Part shown: positions 40,401-52,389 of the stretch, piece by piece
Layout: each line of letters starts with the position of its first letter
Numbering within the stretch: position 1 is the first letter of the stretch
Origin: Haemonchus contortus
Taxonomy: Eukaryota > Nematoda > Chromadorea > Rhabditida > Trichostrongylidae
Direction: 5' to 3'
Length of the DNA: 64,000 nt
Assembly (NCBI GenBank): GCA_000469685.2
Contig: LS997565.1
Span: 51,568,418 to 51,632,417 of the forward strand
Notes under the pieces: generated by a model
Databases searched by the model: none
Seen by the model: only the letters and a program-made list of their open reading frames with translations
Told to the model about the DNA's origin: nothing
Translations under genes and position numbers: made by a program

Positions 40401-40416
40401 GGGGGGGGGGGGGGGG
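40401..40416 (+). repeat. G16 homopolymer
   Basis: Sixteen consecutive G, preceded by GGGGGA, immediately beyond the palindrome at 40227-40389. Confidence 0.95.
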
Positions 40417-40734
40417 AGGAAAGTGTAAACTGAACGAAGCAGCGGACCGAGAAGCCTAACTCAGCTTTCAAGAGAGGGAGGAAAGAAGAAAAAATTGAAA
40501 CAAATGAGAAATGCAAACGGAACAAAGAAAAGAAAAGAAAAGAAAATAGGCTCAATCAATGCAACGTAACGAGCAGCGAAAAGGGAATGACTAAGAGCAG
40601 CGCAGTGGCATATAGCCAAAAATGGAAGGAATGAAACAAAAACATCCACGTCAATTCAAAACTTGAAGAACTTGAATGATTTAAAATTCGAATTCAAACC
40701 TTTCATTTCACAGCGCGCGCGCGATTGAGTGAAG

Positions 40735-40945
40735 CGACCGCGACATGCTGTTCGGGGATAAGACAGCGGAGCCTATCACACACTCGTGGTCACAGGTTCA
40801 AATCCCGGATCAATATGCGCCCAGGACAACCAGGCCTTCCATCCCTCTAGGGTCGGTTGACTGGTTCCAGACTAGTCTGGGAGGATAAAAACATTGACTT
40901 GTAAATCGGCTAGCCACCGCAACTCATTGGCCACATACGTATTCA
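40735..40945 (+). mobile_element. tRNA-derived SINE, copy A
   Basis: The head contains a good RNA polymerase III B box, GGTTCAAATCCC at 40795. The body contains AGGGTCGGTTGACTGGTTCC, AGACTAGTCTGGGAGGATAA and TCGGCTAGCCACCGCAACTC. Best preserved of three copies. No protein is encoded. Confidence 0.8.
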
Positions 40946-41689
40946 TAGTCGCTATTCATTACTATTACAATTCCGAATGGAAGCTGGCGGTGGGGAGCAC
41001 TTCCTCTGAAGGGATTGGTCAATGCCTGAAGATATTAAGAATTTCAATATAATAATTTACTTGATCAATGAATGGGAAACTCCGGTTGCCTTATGTTTAC
41101 ACGTGCAAATAACATCTCTAACCGCGGTTCTTATCTTTCTCGCAAATTCCTACCGACTAAAGCTAAAGTGTCGCAACCTTAAATGCGACGGTGTTACGAT
41201 TTACTTTTTCAGTGCAACCAACCAGTAAAAATCGCCCAGGTGGAATGCAGTACAGAATAATATTCCAAAGAGCTGGAAATGGTTTAATCCAATCCGTTCC
41301 AGTGTAGATATAGAGAGCATGTAATATGTTATATAGATATATAGTAAGGTGAAAACACAATCCAAAATTGATTGGAATAAAAGTAGATTAAAAAATCTCT
41401 CGGGCTATCAAAAATGCTCACACAGCAGTGGGACACTACTAACAAAGCCGAATGCCGTCATGTAGCATCACACAGGGTTCGTTTCGGATTGAGGATTTCA
41501 TTTGACTTGCAGATACGAGAGGTACACGCACTGTGCTGGGCAGTGCTAAAAAATAAAGTTGATGTGAAAAGAAAGAAAAAGCAAAGAGTCTAGAAAGAGA
41601 AAGAAGAGAGCTTTCCAGAATTAACCAGTTTCGTCTGAAGCATGCGATACGCATTCGACTTCAGTTCAGAATCGTAGTGATCTATATGG

Positions 41690-41885
41690 CATGTGATCTA
41701 TACAATGACTTGCGGTGGCCAGCCGATGTACAATTCAGTGCTTTTATCCACCCACAAGAGTTTGGCACTAATTAACCGACCCTAAAGGAATGGAAGGCAT
41801 GTTAGCCTAGGCGCTTACCGAGCCGGGATTCGAACCCGTATTCAATCGTGTGTCATAGTGCGTCACTTGTAACTACCAGCCCCAC
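41690..41885 (-). mobile_element. tRNA-derived SINE, copy B
   Basis: Inverted relative to copy A, 0.8 kb away. On the minus strand it has GGGTTCGAATCCC (perfect B box), CCTTCCATTCCTTTAGGGTC and TCGGCTGGCCACCGCAAGTC. No closed cloverleaf with normal arms can be drawn, so it is not a working tRNA gene. Confidence 0.8.
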
Positions 41886-41889
41886 TTTT

Positions 41890-43086
41890 AACGATGGTGT
41901 TTCCTTGCCAAAAAAAAGAATGTATATAGAAATCTCAACCTAGGATGAGACGTAAAATACTGGAGAAGGGATCGAGGCTGGCCTTATAACTTCAAAAAAG
42001 TAAGACCCACATGGAGGACTTTCACTTCAGGATCGCAGAACCGTGAATGAATCATAAGTCATCAAGTGAACCCGACTGGCGCTTTTTATACTAGCAGTAG
42101 AGTACTATTACAGCTGAGTTTTCTTGAAAAATGCACGAACGTTTGATGAGGTGTGTGCGGAAGCTACATGCAGTTTTACTGATTAGCTATAACATTCATT
42201 CGCACTACTTCAAAAATTAATGCTAGAGAATAACATTTACATGAACGAGAGCACAACGGAATAAATAGTTCGAAACTTGGAAAAGAAGCTCAACATTTTT
42301 CCTTCCCATGGTTTTTCCACGAGAATTCATGTGCAGTATGAAGAGGACGAACGAATAAGGAATATGAAACAGGCCATTTAGAACACGTCGAATCTGGTTT
42401 AAGGACCACAATGGTCTGATAGGGTAATGTTGAGTGGATCGCAGATGACAGGTGTCAGAAAATTATACATCCAACAATCAGGAGGAGTTGCCAAATCATA
42501 ACGTCTCTCATGGGGTCTTAGTGGGTATTTGTAATGCTCTTTGGTAAACGAAAGAAGCTAAGGGGAGATGGGAAAACCAGCAGATGAGGTCGAATAAGTG
42601 GCGTCAATCGCCACCCAGACAGCATCAGAACCTGACCAACAAAGACGCGACTCCTGTATTGTCGGCTGGGGGTTTGCGTAATAGGTAGAGGAGAATAGAG
42701 GGCGTGTGAGAGAGCACGGGAGAGTGAGGATGACCGAGGACCGCCCTCCGCACCACTGCGCCCGTCGTCGCCATACAATCAAGGCCACAGAGAGGGCGGA
42801 GCTAATGAATACCACTGTTCATTTGACCATCGCTTGTGTGTATACAGGGTTCGGTGGTGCTTAACTGAGGAAGGCCATGTTTATTCCACAGTAGAATTTC
42901 ATCTCAGAAATTAGCCTAGTTGACGAGATTTAGACGGATTGCCCTGCTTGAGCGGAATTCTTTTCCTTCTCATGATGAGGTAGAAATGCTCAGCTGATTT
43001 GTCGCTCCTCTTTTTGTTTGTCGCTTGTCGCTCCTCAAAAAAAGGGTGATACTGTGTTCAACACGGTAAAGGTGTGTCGGTGTGTG
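41890..43086. other. Non-genic stretch, nothing recognised
   Basis: No family-specific translation on either strand. The more GC-rich part (42550-42800) has overlapping short minus-strand ORFs without recognisable motifs. Confidence 0.4.
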
Positions 43087-43208
43087 CCTTCTTGTTCTTC
43101 TTTTTCTTCATAATCATCTTCTTCTTTTTGTTTTTTCTTGATCTCTTGTTCTTCTTATACTTCTTGCGCTTCTTGTTCTTCTTGTCCTTCTTCTTGCTCT
43201 TCTTCCCT
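43087..43208. repeat. Imperfect (TTC)n tract
   Basis: TTCTTGTTCTTC-type trinucleotide repeat. The Lys-rich ORF on the other strand is a by-product. Confidence 0.9.
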
Positions 43209-43238
43209 ATCATTAGCTTTGAACATGGGAGTACATGG

Positions 43239-44137
43239 TAACAGTTCCACAATTGAATAGATCACATCATTTTTGATCGAAATTTTTGTCTAGCTGACGT
43301 CGCTGTTCAAAGTTCTACACAAGACCGGATCGTCGTCTCTTCAGCGTTAGATTATGTTTTTCAGTATGAGAGAGAGCTGCGAAGTGCACGAAACGAAGAT
43401 CTAAGACCGTCATCGCTTTTCCCTTGCGAGTGAATGGGAAGATTCCATTATCGACAACATCGATGAGGAATATAACCACCTCGTTGAACACCTTCACCAT
43501 GTTCTAAGGAAGCAGAAAGTCTTGAATAGTTAGAAGACGTCTCTCTTCGGGAACTCTGGAGCTGATACGCCGTCGTGGAATGGAGCGAGCTACAGGCAAT
43601 TGTCAAAAGACTTCGGAATTTGAAGCGTCAAAGCTGTGCAGAGAAGCGATAAAGGAAGATCTGAAAGAGAGCAGAACAGCAGTTTTGGACAAAGCCGCCG
43701 AGGCTGGAAAGAGTATTCGTAAGCTTCGCCAATTACAAGACCACGATGACTTCCCTTCGTCGTCCTTGCGGTACTGTTACTGCATCTCGAAGGGTAATGA
43801 GGAATGTCATCCACGAGTCCTACACGATCTCCTCGACAGCTACGTCTGCCTATCAGTCTACCATTTAGGCAAATAGAGTATGTCGTCCCTTTAGTTCTCC
43901 CCTCCATAAGTCGACATGCATTCGCGTCGATGAAGAATTGTACGGCGCTCGGTCCCGATAGGATTAAACCAGAAAATCTGAAGAGCCTTCCACCAGTTGT
44001 CGTGAAAAATATGGCTACGCTCTCCACGCGGTACCCGTCATAATGCGAAGTGTCGTTTAAAACTAGCAAGAGTGAGTTGCTGTGTAAGGAGGGAGATACC
44101 GACGATAGTAGACCTGCCGCCAATTTGCCGACTGTCT
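43239..44137 (+). pseudogene. RTE retrotransposon, host copy, 5' piece
   Basis: Starts inside the endonuclease (IDHIIFDRNFCLADVAV) and runs through the linker ([20 protein letters not shown]) to the reverse transcriptase fingers ([19 protein letters not shown], then the region of GNYRPICLL). Stops and frameshifts are frequent. It is interrupted at 44137 by a minus-strand RTE and resumes at 47535. Confidence 0.88.
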
Positions 44138-47100
44138 CGCCCATCGTCCTGCTGATCATCGATTTCCTCGAGCTGGCGCCAGTAACGACTCTAATCGTCC
44201 CTGTCACGAGCCAGAGTGATCCAGTGAATCGTCCTCGCTTCAGGGACACTAGGCTCGGCATTCCTTTCGCTCGGAGCTTTCGTGGAGAATTCTGCCCAGT
44301 GCTTCTGCGACCGTCCTGGGGTTCGTTTGATGTCCGGAGGGATCCAGTCAGTGACCGACCTGGTCCAACAGTCATCACATATCGAATAACGTGTCCGGCC
44401 CCCTGATCATGTATTTCCTGGCGTAATCACGGCATCCCTGGTCTTCGTTCCATTGACGCTGCTCAGAACTCCGAATTTTCTTCAGCACTTGCGTGTATAG
44501 GGAAATTCCGAGCATCGTCCTTTCCAAAGCGCGTTGAGTAACGCTGACAGCATGCTCATCCTGCTTTCGTAGAGTCCAGGTCTCCGAGACGTACGTCAAA
44601 GCAGGAAGGACAGCATTGTCGAAAAGGTGTGCGCGGAGCCGGATGTCTTTTGTCCTCTTCTCTACTCCCTCGATATTCTTGAGCGCTCCCCATGCGGCCA
44701 TTTCCTCCTGTTGAGCTCCGGAGCTAGGTCGCTCATCATGTTGAATTCTCGACCTAGATACACGCAGTTAGAGCATCAGAGACAATTATTCAGTTCAGCG
44801 TGAAGGGAGCATTAGGAACCATCCCGTTTGTTATGAACATCGTCATCGTTAAGTTTAGTCTCATACCGATCTTTCCACAAGCATTGTCAAACTCGGCAAG
44901 CACTCGTTGCGCCTGCTCGATGTTCGGTGTTATGAGCACGATGTCACCTGCAAAGCGGAGGTGATGTAGATAGCGGTCGTCGACCTTCACCCCCAAGCCT
45001 TCCCATTTAAAATGACGCATGATATTCTCGAGAGCGGCATTGAAAAGTTTGGGCGAAATGGTATCGCCCTGCCGCACACCTCTTTTCACGTTGAACTTCC
45101 TTGTAGAATGGTGAAATCCTGGTCGTAAATTTGTCGTAAAGCTCACGAAGCATCCTTATATATTGCGTAGGAACACCCTGATCGCCCAGGGCTTCGATTA
45201 CCGCTTCTGTCTCGACGGTGTCAAAGGCTTTCTTCAAATCGATGAACGTAGGACAACGGCATTTTGTACCCTCGCGATATTTCAATGAGTCTTGTAAGAT
45301 CGATTCGATAAGTCTTGTGTATTCGATCGATTGCACTGAACCTTCTCCGAAACCGTACTTGCTCGCATGACTGTCCTTGATCCCATATTCTGCCAATCCT
45401 ATTCAAAGTGACGCGTGTGAAAAGCTTGTAGACAACAGACAGCAGGCACATAGGGCGACAGTTGCTAATACCGTCGCTATCTGCCTTCTTGTACAGCCAT
45501 ACAGACTTGCTAGTTTTCCACGACGTGGGCACTTTGCATTCCGACAGGTACCGCTGGAAGAGCCTAGCCAGAGCTCTAACGATCACTGGTGAGGAATCTT
45601 TAGATGTTCTGGTTTGATCCTATCGGAGCCAGGCACCGTACAGTTCTTCATCGACGTGATGGCTTGTTGAATTTCGGAAGGAAGAGTCGAAGGAGTGCAG
45701 ATTCGTCTTGCCTAAAATGATGGGCAGGCAGGGAGATGCCGCTGTCGAAGAGATCCGAGTTAAAAGGCGTTGTGACCTTCCCTATTGCCCCTCGAGATGC
45801 AGTAACTGTTCCGTCAGGACGGCGGAGGGAATTCATTGGTCTTGACGAAGCTCCATCAGGCTTTGCGAATGCTCTTTCCGCCCTCAGCGGATTCGTCAAT
45901 AACTGCTGTTCTACTCTCCTTCAGATCCTCCTTTATCGCTTTTCTGCTTAGCTTCGCAAGTTCGGGCGTTTGTTACGATTGCCTGCAGTTGGCGCGATTC
46001 CACGCTGGCGTATCAGCGAAGTCGTCCATCGTTGGCGTATCAGTCTTCAAAGGAGTCGTCTTTTGGCTACTTGTAGACTCTTTAGTTTTCTAGCGCTATC
46101 ATGAAGATGTTCGACGAGCCGGTTGTATTCTTCATCGATGTTGCCGATAACGGAATCTTTCCATTCACTCGCAAGGGAAGCGAAGCGGTCCCAGTTAATG
46201 GAGATCTTGGGGCTTCGTTTCCTGAACTTAGTATCTCTTTTTCCACTTACCGAAGAACAAAATCTAGCGCAGAGGAGACGACGGTCCAATCCCGTGTAAA
46301 ACTTCGGAAAACAGCGACGTCAGTCAGGGAAAATCTCCGTTCAAAGATGATGTGGTCTATCCCATGATGGAACCGTCCACCAGGTGACTCCCATGTCCAC
46401 CGCAAGTGAGAGTGCTTCTGGAACTGTGAGTTACCATGGATGGTGTGGGTCGACATGATAAACTCGAGCAGCCTTTCATTCCATTCCATTCCGTGAGTCC
46501 CGATGTGCATCTCTTCAGACGTTCTTTGGGGCCAATCTTGGCGTTGAAATTACCGATGATGACCTTGTGGAAGTATGGTCTTCTCTGTAGAGCCTCTAAA
46601 GATCCATATAGAATGCTTCCTGCTCTTCTTCTTCGTAGCTCAATGCTTGCGCGCAGATGATGAAGGTAGTTACAGCTGGTGTTAAGCCATATCTTCATAA
46701 ACGGAAACGTCCGATTTGCGTTGTCAAGCTTTCACACGAATCGATGTTTATAGCCAAGTGCGTGTTGACGAGAACACCTACACCGTCGACGCCTCTGCCG
46801 TCGCATGTCCCAAGGAACAGTCTTCTTAAGTCTCAAATACAGCGTGTAGCGGGCGGCGCCTGTTGTCTCGTCCAGTCCGATGACGTTACTTGATCTTCCT
46901 AGCATGTATCATCAGGCCTTCTATACACGCTTTCGACGGGAGCGTCCGTGCATTGAAAGTACAGACCGCCATATTATTCCTTTTCTTTTTGGGCAGCCTG
47001 TTTTGGCACTGAGATTTTAGCAGCCTCTCCTGAGGTTCCTATACAACGCTGCCGTACTGGCTGCTGCCTCAGATTCAGGGGGATGAGGCCCATCTCTATT

Positions 47101-47534
47101 ACTGTGGCAAAGGACACATAACGTGTAGCTTGTCAGGCTCTGACGTGGGGGCTAGGTTGACTACGGGTGCTAGCCAGGTGGTCCCGAAGTGGACAAGGGG
47201 CTTTATTTTTGGGAGGCGGCCCCGAATCGCCTCTTAGATACTTTCCAATCACTCGAATGCGAGCTTTAGGCTTATAGGCAGGATACCAACTGCACTCGCA
47301 GACCCTCCACATATATGGGTGGATACGCCTGCGAGAAACAGAGGGTATATCAGCCAGCACCGCAGAGTAAAGGAGTCCACCCCTAAGTCAACCCGCGTCT
47401 CTGGGCAAGTACTGGCGAGCTTTAGTCGGCGATCTACTCCCCTATCCGCCATCTGAGTACGCCCTACGTAGACTCGACGCTGACCGGTTGGGATTATTCA
47501 GTGAGAGAGAACCCTTAGTGAAGGAGATTCGTAG
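44138..47534 (-). pseudogene. RTE-type retrotransposon, near full length (3.4 kb), nested
   Basis: Read on the minus strand: a 5' leader of about 560 bp, then Met at 46972 with VCTFNARTLPSKAC, endonuclease pieces ([35 protein letters not shown]), RT pieces ([60 protein letters not shown]) and the C-terminal domain ([20 protein letters not shown]) ending near 44140. Motif A Asp is kept, but motif C reads RFAGDIVLI instead of FADD, losing one catalytic Asp. Several frameshifts and stops (for example after ARKIK near 46890) also kill it. Flanked by GCCGACTGTCT (44127) and GCCTACTATCT (47535), a diverged 11-bp target duplication. Confidence 0.93.
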
Positions 47535-48700
47535 GCCTACTATCTGCGATCTATAGTATTTTCAAATGAGTCATCCTCAGTATAATGGCAGAACACCATA
47601 TGAAGTACAGTCATGCGAGCAAGCATGCGTGTCGGTCTCTCAGAGACTCATTGAAGTATCAGGAGTTGATTGAAGCAGTGGGCAACCAGGGTGTTCCTAC
47701 TCAATACATAAGGATGTTCCGTAAACTCTATAACAACTCACGACCTGCATTTCGCAGTTCTACAAGGAAGTCATTGTTGACGCGAAGAGAGGGGTTCGGC
47801 AGTGCGAAACCATCTCGCCCAATCTTTTCACTCCGCTATCGAAAACACCACCCGTCATTCGGAGTGGGAAGACTTGGGATTGAAGGTCGATGACCGCTAT
47901 TAAATCACCTCCGCTTTGCAGATGACATCTTGTTCATAACACCCAACATCGAGCAGCTGGAACAAATGCCGGCCGAATTCGACTATGCTTGTAAAAGGAT
48001 CGGGTTACGACTAAACTCAGCGAAACAGATATTCATGAAGACGGGCAGTACCTGATGCCATTTTTACGCTGAACAGAACGAATGTCTCCGAATGCTCTAA
48101 CGACGTGCATCCAAAAAGTCAACATGATGAATGACCTGGCTCCGAAGCGAGCAGAAGGGAACGCACCGCGTGGGCAGCATATAAGAAAATGGAGAGAGTA
48201 ATGAAGAAGACAAAGAGCATCCGGCTACGCGCAAGCCTTCCGACAGCGAACTTTCCTTCTTTGTCATAGTTCTTGGAGACTTCGACTCTACAGGATGTCG
48301 AAAGCAGGATGAGCATGCTGTCAGCGTCGCCTGAAATGGAAAGGACGATACCCCTAAACAAGTACAGAAGGAAATCCGAAGTTCCGAGCATCGTCCACTG
48401 ACGAAGATCGAGAATGCCGTTGCTTACGCCGATAAATCGAAGTTCAGGTGGGCCCGACACCTCATGCGATATCGTGATGAACGCTGGAACAGCCCAGCTG
48501 CATACTGAATCCTTCGGACGACAAACGAATACCAGGACGGCTCTAGACATGGTCAAGCTTCTTCACAAAAGTTCTGAACGGAAGAAATGCTGCGCCTCGT
48601 TTCCTCCGAGCAGGTGCCAACCACTGGACCACTCTGATTCGCGACAGGAATAAATGGAGACATCATTGTCATCTGCAAGTTACGCAGCTCTCACACTGAC
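47535..48700 (+). pseudogene. RTE retrotransposon, host copy, 3' piece
   Basis: Resumes where 44137 stopped, within RT: a degraded counterpart of the [10 protein letters not shown] region. It continues with [19 protein letters not shown], motif C FADDILFI near 47920, and C-terminal remnants up to about 48690 (near GATTCGCGACAGGAATAAAT). Many stops. Together with 43239-44137 it forms one truncated element. Confidence 0.88.
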
Positions 48701-49490
48701 ATGCAACTGGCCATAAGAGGAATTTACACGGAATTTACAATCCACTATTATAGCCTTTGACAAAAAAAAACTGAAATGCGACGTCATCAATGGCTCAGTG
48801 AAACTGCGCTATTTTTCGGGGCACATTTCGCGCTGGTGAGGCCCATCAGGTCAAACGATTACGTTTTTTCTGAGGGTGATGTCCTCGATTCTTGACATGA
48901 TACAATTCCTCCTTCTTTTTGCAATAGGCTACAGAAACTGGGAAAAGACTTCGATATAAATGATAAACATGTGCTACATCAGACGACCACACCACACCTT
49001 CCAACCTACATTTTCCGCAATCGACATTTGTTATTTTTCCAGGCGAAGAATGCAGCGAAAACGATCAAACTGACCAGTAAGTGCTACGTAGCAATTAGAC
49101 AGACCTCCCGACAGCAAATAGATCCTTTGAGATCTGGAAAATGGAAGCGACGGACTGTCGACGATATCGTCAAAGGTCATTCGCAAGATTGAACTTTGTC
49201 ACTAATCGATTTGGAGTCATTTGCAGAAAAAAAAACTCATTGCAGAGATGCTCGTTCGCACTGCAAAAGATTTAAAGGCAACCAAGAGCGTCCCGTTCAA
49301 GTTCATTTGGCAATTCGTGATAGACGGAAAACTGTAATGAGAATTGAAATGGGTCACAATCGTTGTTGTGGATAACAAAGCTGATTTCAAGAAGGAGAAA
49401 CACTCTTAACACTCTTAATTCATTCAGCTAATTTAACAGAGTTTCAGTACTTCTCTTTTTCTGAAAGTACTCTCTCCTCAGAAGGACTGC
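48701..49490. other. Non-genic stretch, nothing recognised
   Basis: No repeat ends or protein similarity seen. Short ORFs only. Confidence 0.45.
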
Positions 49491-49954
49491 CAAAAACACG
49501 TTCACGATAATTCTGATGTATGTGAATTCAGACGAATAATGGAAGAGGTAGTCTGAAATGGTGCTAAAGTGGTGAAGAAAACGCGAAAATCGGAGTTTTC
49601 ACATAAACAGAAGGCCTCAAAGAAGTGGTAAAAGTAAAAGTTGGACGAGAATTTGACGACAGTAGTTACATTGAAGGGGTCTAAAAGGGGTCTAAATGTG
49701 GACTATGTCTGGATGCATGAGCCATCGCTTCCACATGACTACAGTGAGCTACCTGCGTGCAACATGTGCGTTCCCGTGCCAATAGTGCAACTTTTACACC
49801 ACTACGACACTGTGAGAACTCGTCCGCCTTTTAGCGTGCACATAGGCTAGCAATAAGTCGGTCTTGAGGCACTCTATATATAGACCGTTTTTCGACAAGA
49901 CAGCATCCTATGGAGGATTCTTAGAAACCACTTCTACCGTGACCTGTGCCTTTG
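49491..49954 (+). mobile_element. Inverted-repeat element M5
   Basis: Left end CAAAAACACGTTCACGATAA, right end ACCGTGACCTGTGCCTTTG. The interior has GTTGGACGAGAATTTGACGA, GTGCCAATAGTGCAAC and GACAGCATCC, as in M3, M4 and M7. No coding capacity. Confidence 0.82.
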
Positions 49955-50217
49955 AATGCTACGTTCTAGAATCTAACGCAGAGAGCCTGAGCAATTGGAC
50001 ATATCATTCAAGGCGTTGTAAAAGGTGATTACTACCTCACGACACGCGCAAAAGCAGAATGAAATCCATACTTGATCTACCAATGAAACAGGATGGGTCG
50101 CCCTGACACACATGTCACACGCCTCGTGAACTGTGAGTTTCCAACTCAAAAGCACAGTCCACGATAATTTCGAGGTACCACTTTTTAGTCAAAAAGTGGA
50201 AGTGTATTGTGTGTATT

Positions 50218-50328
50218 GCGGTTTCACCAGCGTTGCTGTCCCACTCGATGCCGTGAACAATAAGGGACTAATCCTCATTATTGTTCACAATCAGTCCCTT
50301 ATTGTTCACGGCATCGAGTGGGACAGTG
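50218..50328. repeat. Short palindrome related to the 321-bp hairpin
   Basis: CTGTCCCACTCGATGCCGTG and AACAATAAGGGACT form the left arm, with the complement after a loop of about 20 nt. It is the centre of the larger hairpin 320 bp downstream, with a different right flank (GTGACATCGG). Confidence 0.92.
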
Positions 50329-50530
50329 ACATCGGTAGTGTAAAAGCAAGAAAATTCGTCGATTCCGAGGAAAATAAGGCACCTCAAAAATAGTGGGAAT
50401 AGAGGTACGAGATTACCATAGCGGAAATGTCATGGAAGGGGTATCTGGACGGGGTTTCAGTTGTTGCGATTGCGCGAAGTAAGCCGATTACTTTCCATGT
50501 TCGGTCTTCTTGAAACCTGGGCATGTCACA

Positions 50531-50851
50531 TAATGTTTTTACACTGTTTTGCCGTACAGGTTTGTTATGATGAAACCGCTTTATTAGGTCGACGTTTCGA
50601 ACAACTCGTCGTCTTCAAGGACCTTCTGCGGTTTCAACAGCGTTGCTGTCCCACTCGATGCCGTGAACAATAAGGGACTAATCCTCATTATTGTTCACAA
50701 TTAGTCCCTTATTGTTCACGGCATCGAGTGGGACAGCAACGCTGGTGAAACCGCAGAAGGTCCTTGAAGACGACGAGTTGTTCGAAAAGTCGACCTAATA
50801 AGGCGGTTTCATCATAACAAACCTGTACGGCAAAACAGTGTAAAAACATTA
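50531..50851. mobile_element. 321-bp near-perfect hairpin element
   Basis: TAATGTTTTTACACTGTTTT at the left edge is the exact complement of the right edge. The arms of about 150 bp have only a few mismatches; the loop is about 19 nt. A 12-bp direct repeat, TAAGCCGATTAC, at 50480-50491 and 50850-50861 brackets 50492-50849, so a 358-bp insertion including 39 extra bases on the left is likely. Confidence 0.9.
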
Positions 50852-51539
50852 AGCCGATTACGTCAAGCAAGGATTGTACAAAACTGCCTCACTGGTCATG
50901 ACGAATTGTTTGATCTCCCTACATTGGCTTTCTTGCGACTGGGGCAGCCTCTACAGTGCCAGTGAAACTCGTCCGAGGATGCACACGATACAAACGATGA
51001 GCCTTTATAACGCCTTATCAAGGCCACTTTCAGGTAGACAGCGCCACATACGGCATAAGGAGCTACCACAAGCTCATTCAGCGGGATATCTCAAACATTT
51101 TTATCGTGAACTGTGCATTTGAATTCTAGCACAGTTATAGCAAAGCGTGTTGTACAACTAGTTAGTCTGTAGATGTCACAACAGTGTGTAATTTATATTC
51201 GCACCAGGCGGCTACGCACGCTATCGCATGCGCTGGGGGCTCTAGCCATAAGGGACGGACCACATCAGCTTCTCATTTTCATTATAGACCTTTATCATTC
51301 AAGCCTCTTCTCTGACACTTCTGTAGCGGCCATCATTTTTTTGTGTCATAGGAATCATGGAAATTTTTCGCTAGATCACGGAAATTCGGGCTGACCGGCA
51401 AGCACTTCACGAGGGGTGTTTGATATGTAATAGAGAAGTTTGGCTGGAGTATTCGCATGGCATACATTACACTTGATTTTGAAACATGTAATTTATCAAA
51501 GGAACACTTCTGTATACAGTATATCGGACGCCGGGCTCC

Positions 51540-52380
51540 CCTCCTTCCCGTATTAACACGGCCTCTCCGTCTGCACCACCCATCAAATTTGAGCGTTCTA
51601 GGTCCACGGGAACAGGAGCTATGCATTTCCACTCAAACCCCGCCCACTGGCCCACTGTGGGCAGAGTCCGGTCCTGCCACCTCCATAAGTGTTCCCGTCC
51701 TGTCGTCTGTACTCCTACCAAGTTTGAACTTTCTAGGTCCATGGGGACAGGAATTATGAATTTTCGCACAAACCCCGCCCCTTGTGGGCAGAGTCCGGGC
51801 CCGCCACCCACCATAAGTTTTCCCATCATGCCGCCTGTACTCCTACCAAATTTGAATTCTCTAGGTCCAAGGGTGTCGGAGTTACGAATTTTCGTATAGA
51901 AGTGTAAGAAGGGATGTGAGCTTCGAGGCACGCTCCGCCCATTGTGGGAGGGCCACCACTGACGTCATTTATGCTGAAACACCTTCAAAAATGCTTCTAT
52001 TACATCAAATTTTTCCTGCTCTGTTGGCTTTCTCCAAACCAAAACATAAATGTTTTCATAAAGCATTGTATTTTATGGAGAACGCCCCGCCCATCGGGAG
52101 TGGGTCTCCTCACTTGGATCTAACTTACCAATGCACACCTCTAGCCACTTTACACCTCGTTTTAAAGCCGTCTTGTGACTGAGCTTGAAATCATGGTCCT
52201 CAGTACAGCTCATTTCAATGCACGCCACATGGCCCAACCATCCCACGCTTTACCCGGTCTCTCCAGGTAGATCTGAAGGAGCTAAGGAATTTCGTGACAG
52301 ACATGCATACATACAGATGACAGACGAAAGACGACAGACGAAGCGATTTATAGTAGGTAGGATATGTGTACATATGTGAC
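51540..52380 (+). repeat. GC-box tandem repeat block R4
   Basis: Three tandem units of about 125-130 bp (51560-51930). Each has a variant of CCTACCAAGTTTGAACTTTC, TCTAGGTCCATGGGGACAGG, AATTATGAATTTTCGCA and CCCCGCCC. The block ends near 52280 with GGAATTTCGTGACAGACATG and a GCATACATACAG / GACAGACG tetranucleotide tail. Confidence 0.8.
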
Positions 52381-52389
52381 TTCCCAAAA

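Larger units (their letters stand above)
50147..51121 (+). mobile_element. Inverted-repeat element M6 carrying hairpin insertions
   Basis: Left end CAAAAGCACAGTCCACGATA, right end TATCGTGAACTGTGCATTTG. It holds two related palindromes (50218-50328 and 50531-50851). Without them the element would be about 500 bp, close to M3 and M5. Confidence 0.8.

Noticed and set aside
41690..41885. Possible tRNA gene, because of the perfect B box GGTTCGAATCCC
   Set aside because: No complete cloverleaf; the sequence aligns over its whole length with two other SINE copies.
43058..43252. Lys-rich minus-strand ORF that looks like a nuclear protein tail
   Set aside because: It is the complement of an imperfect TTC microsatellite.
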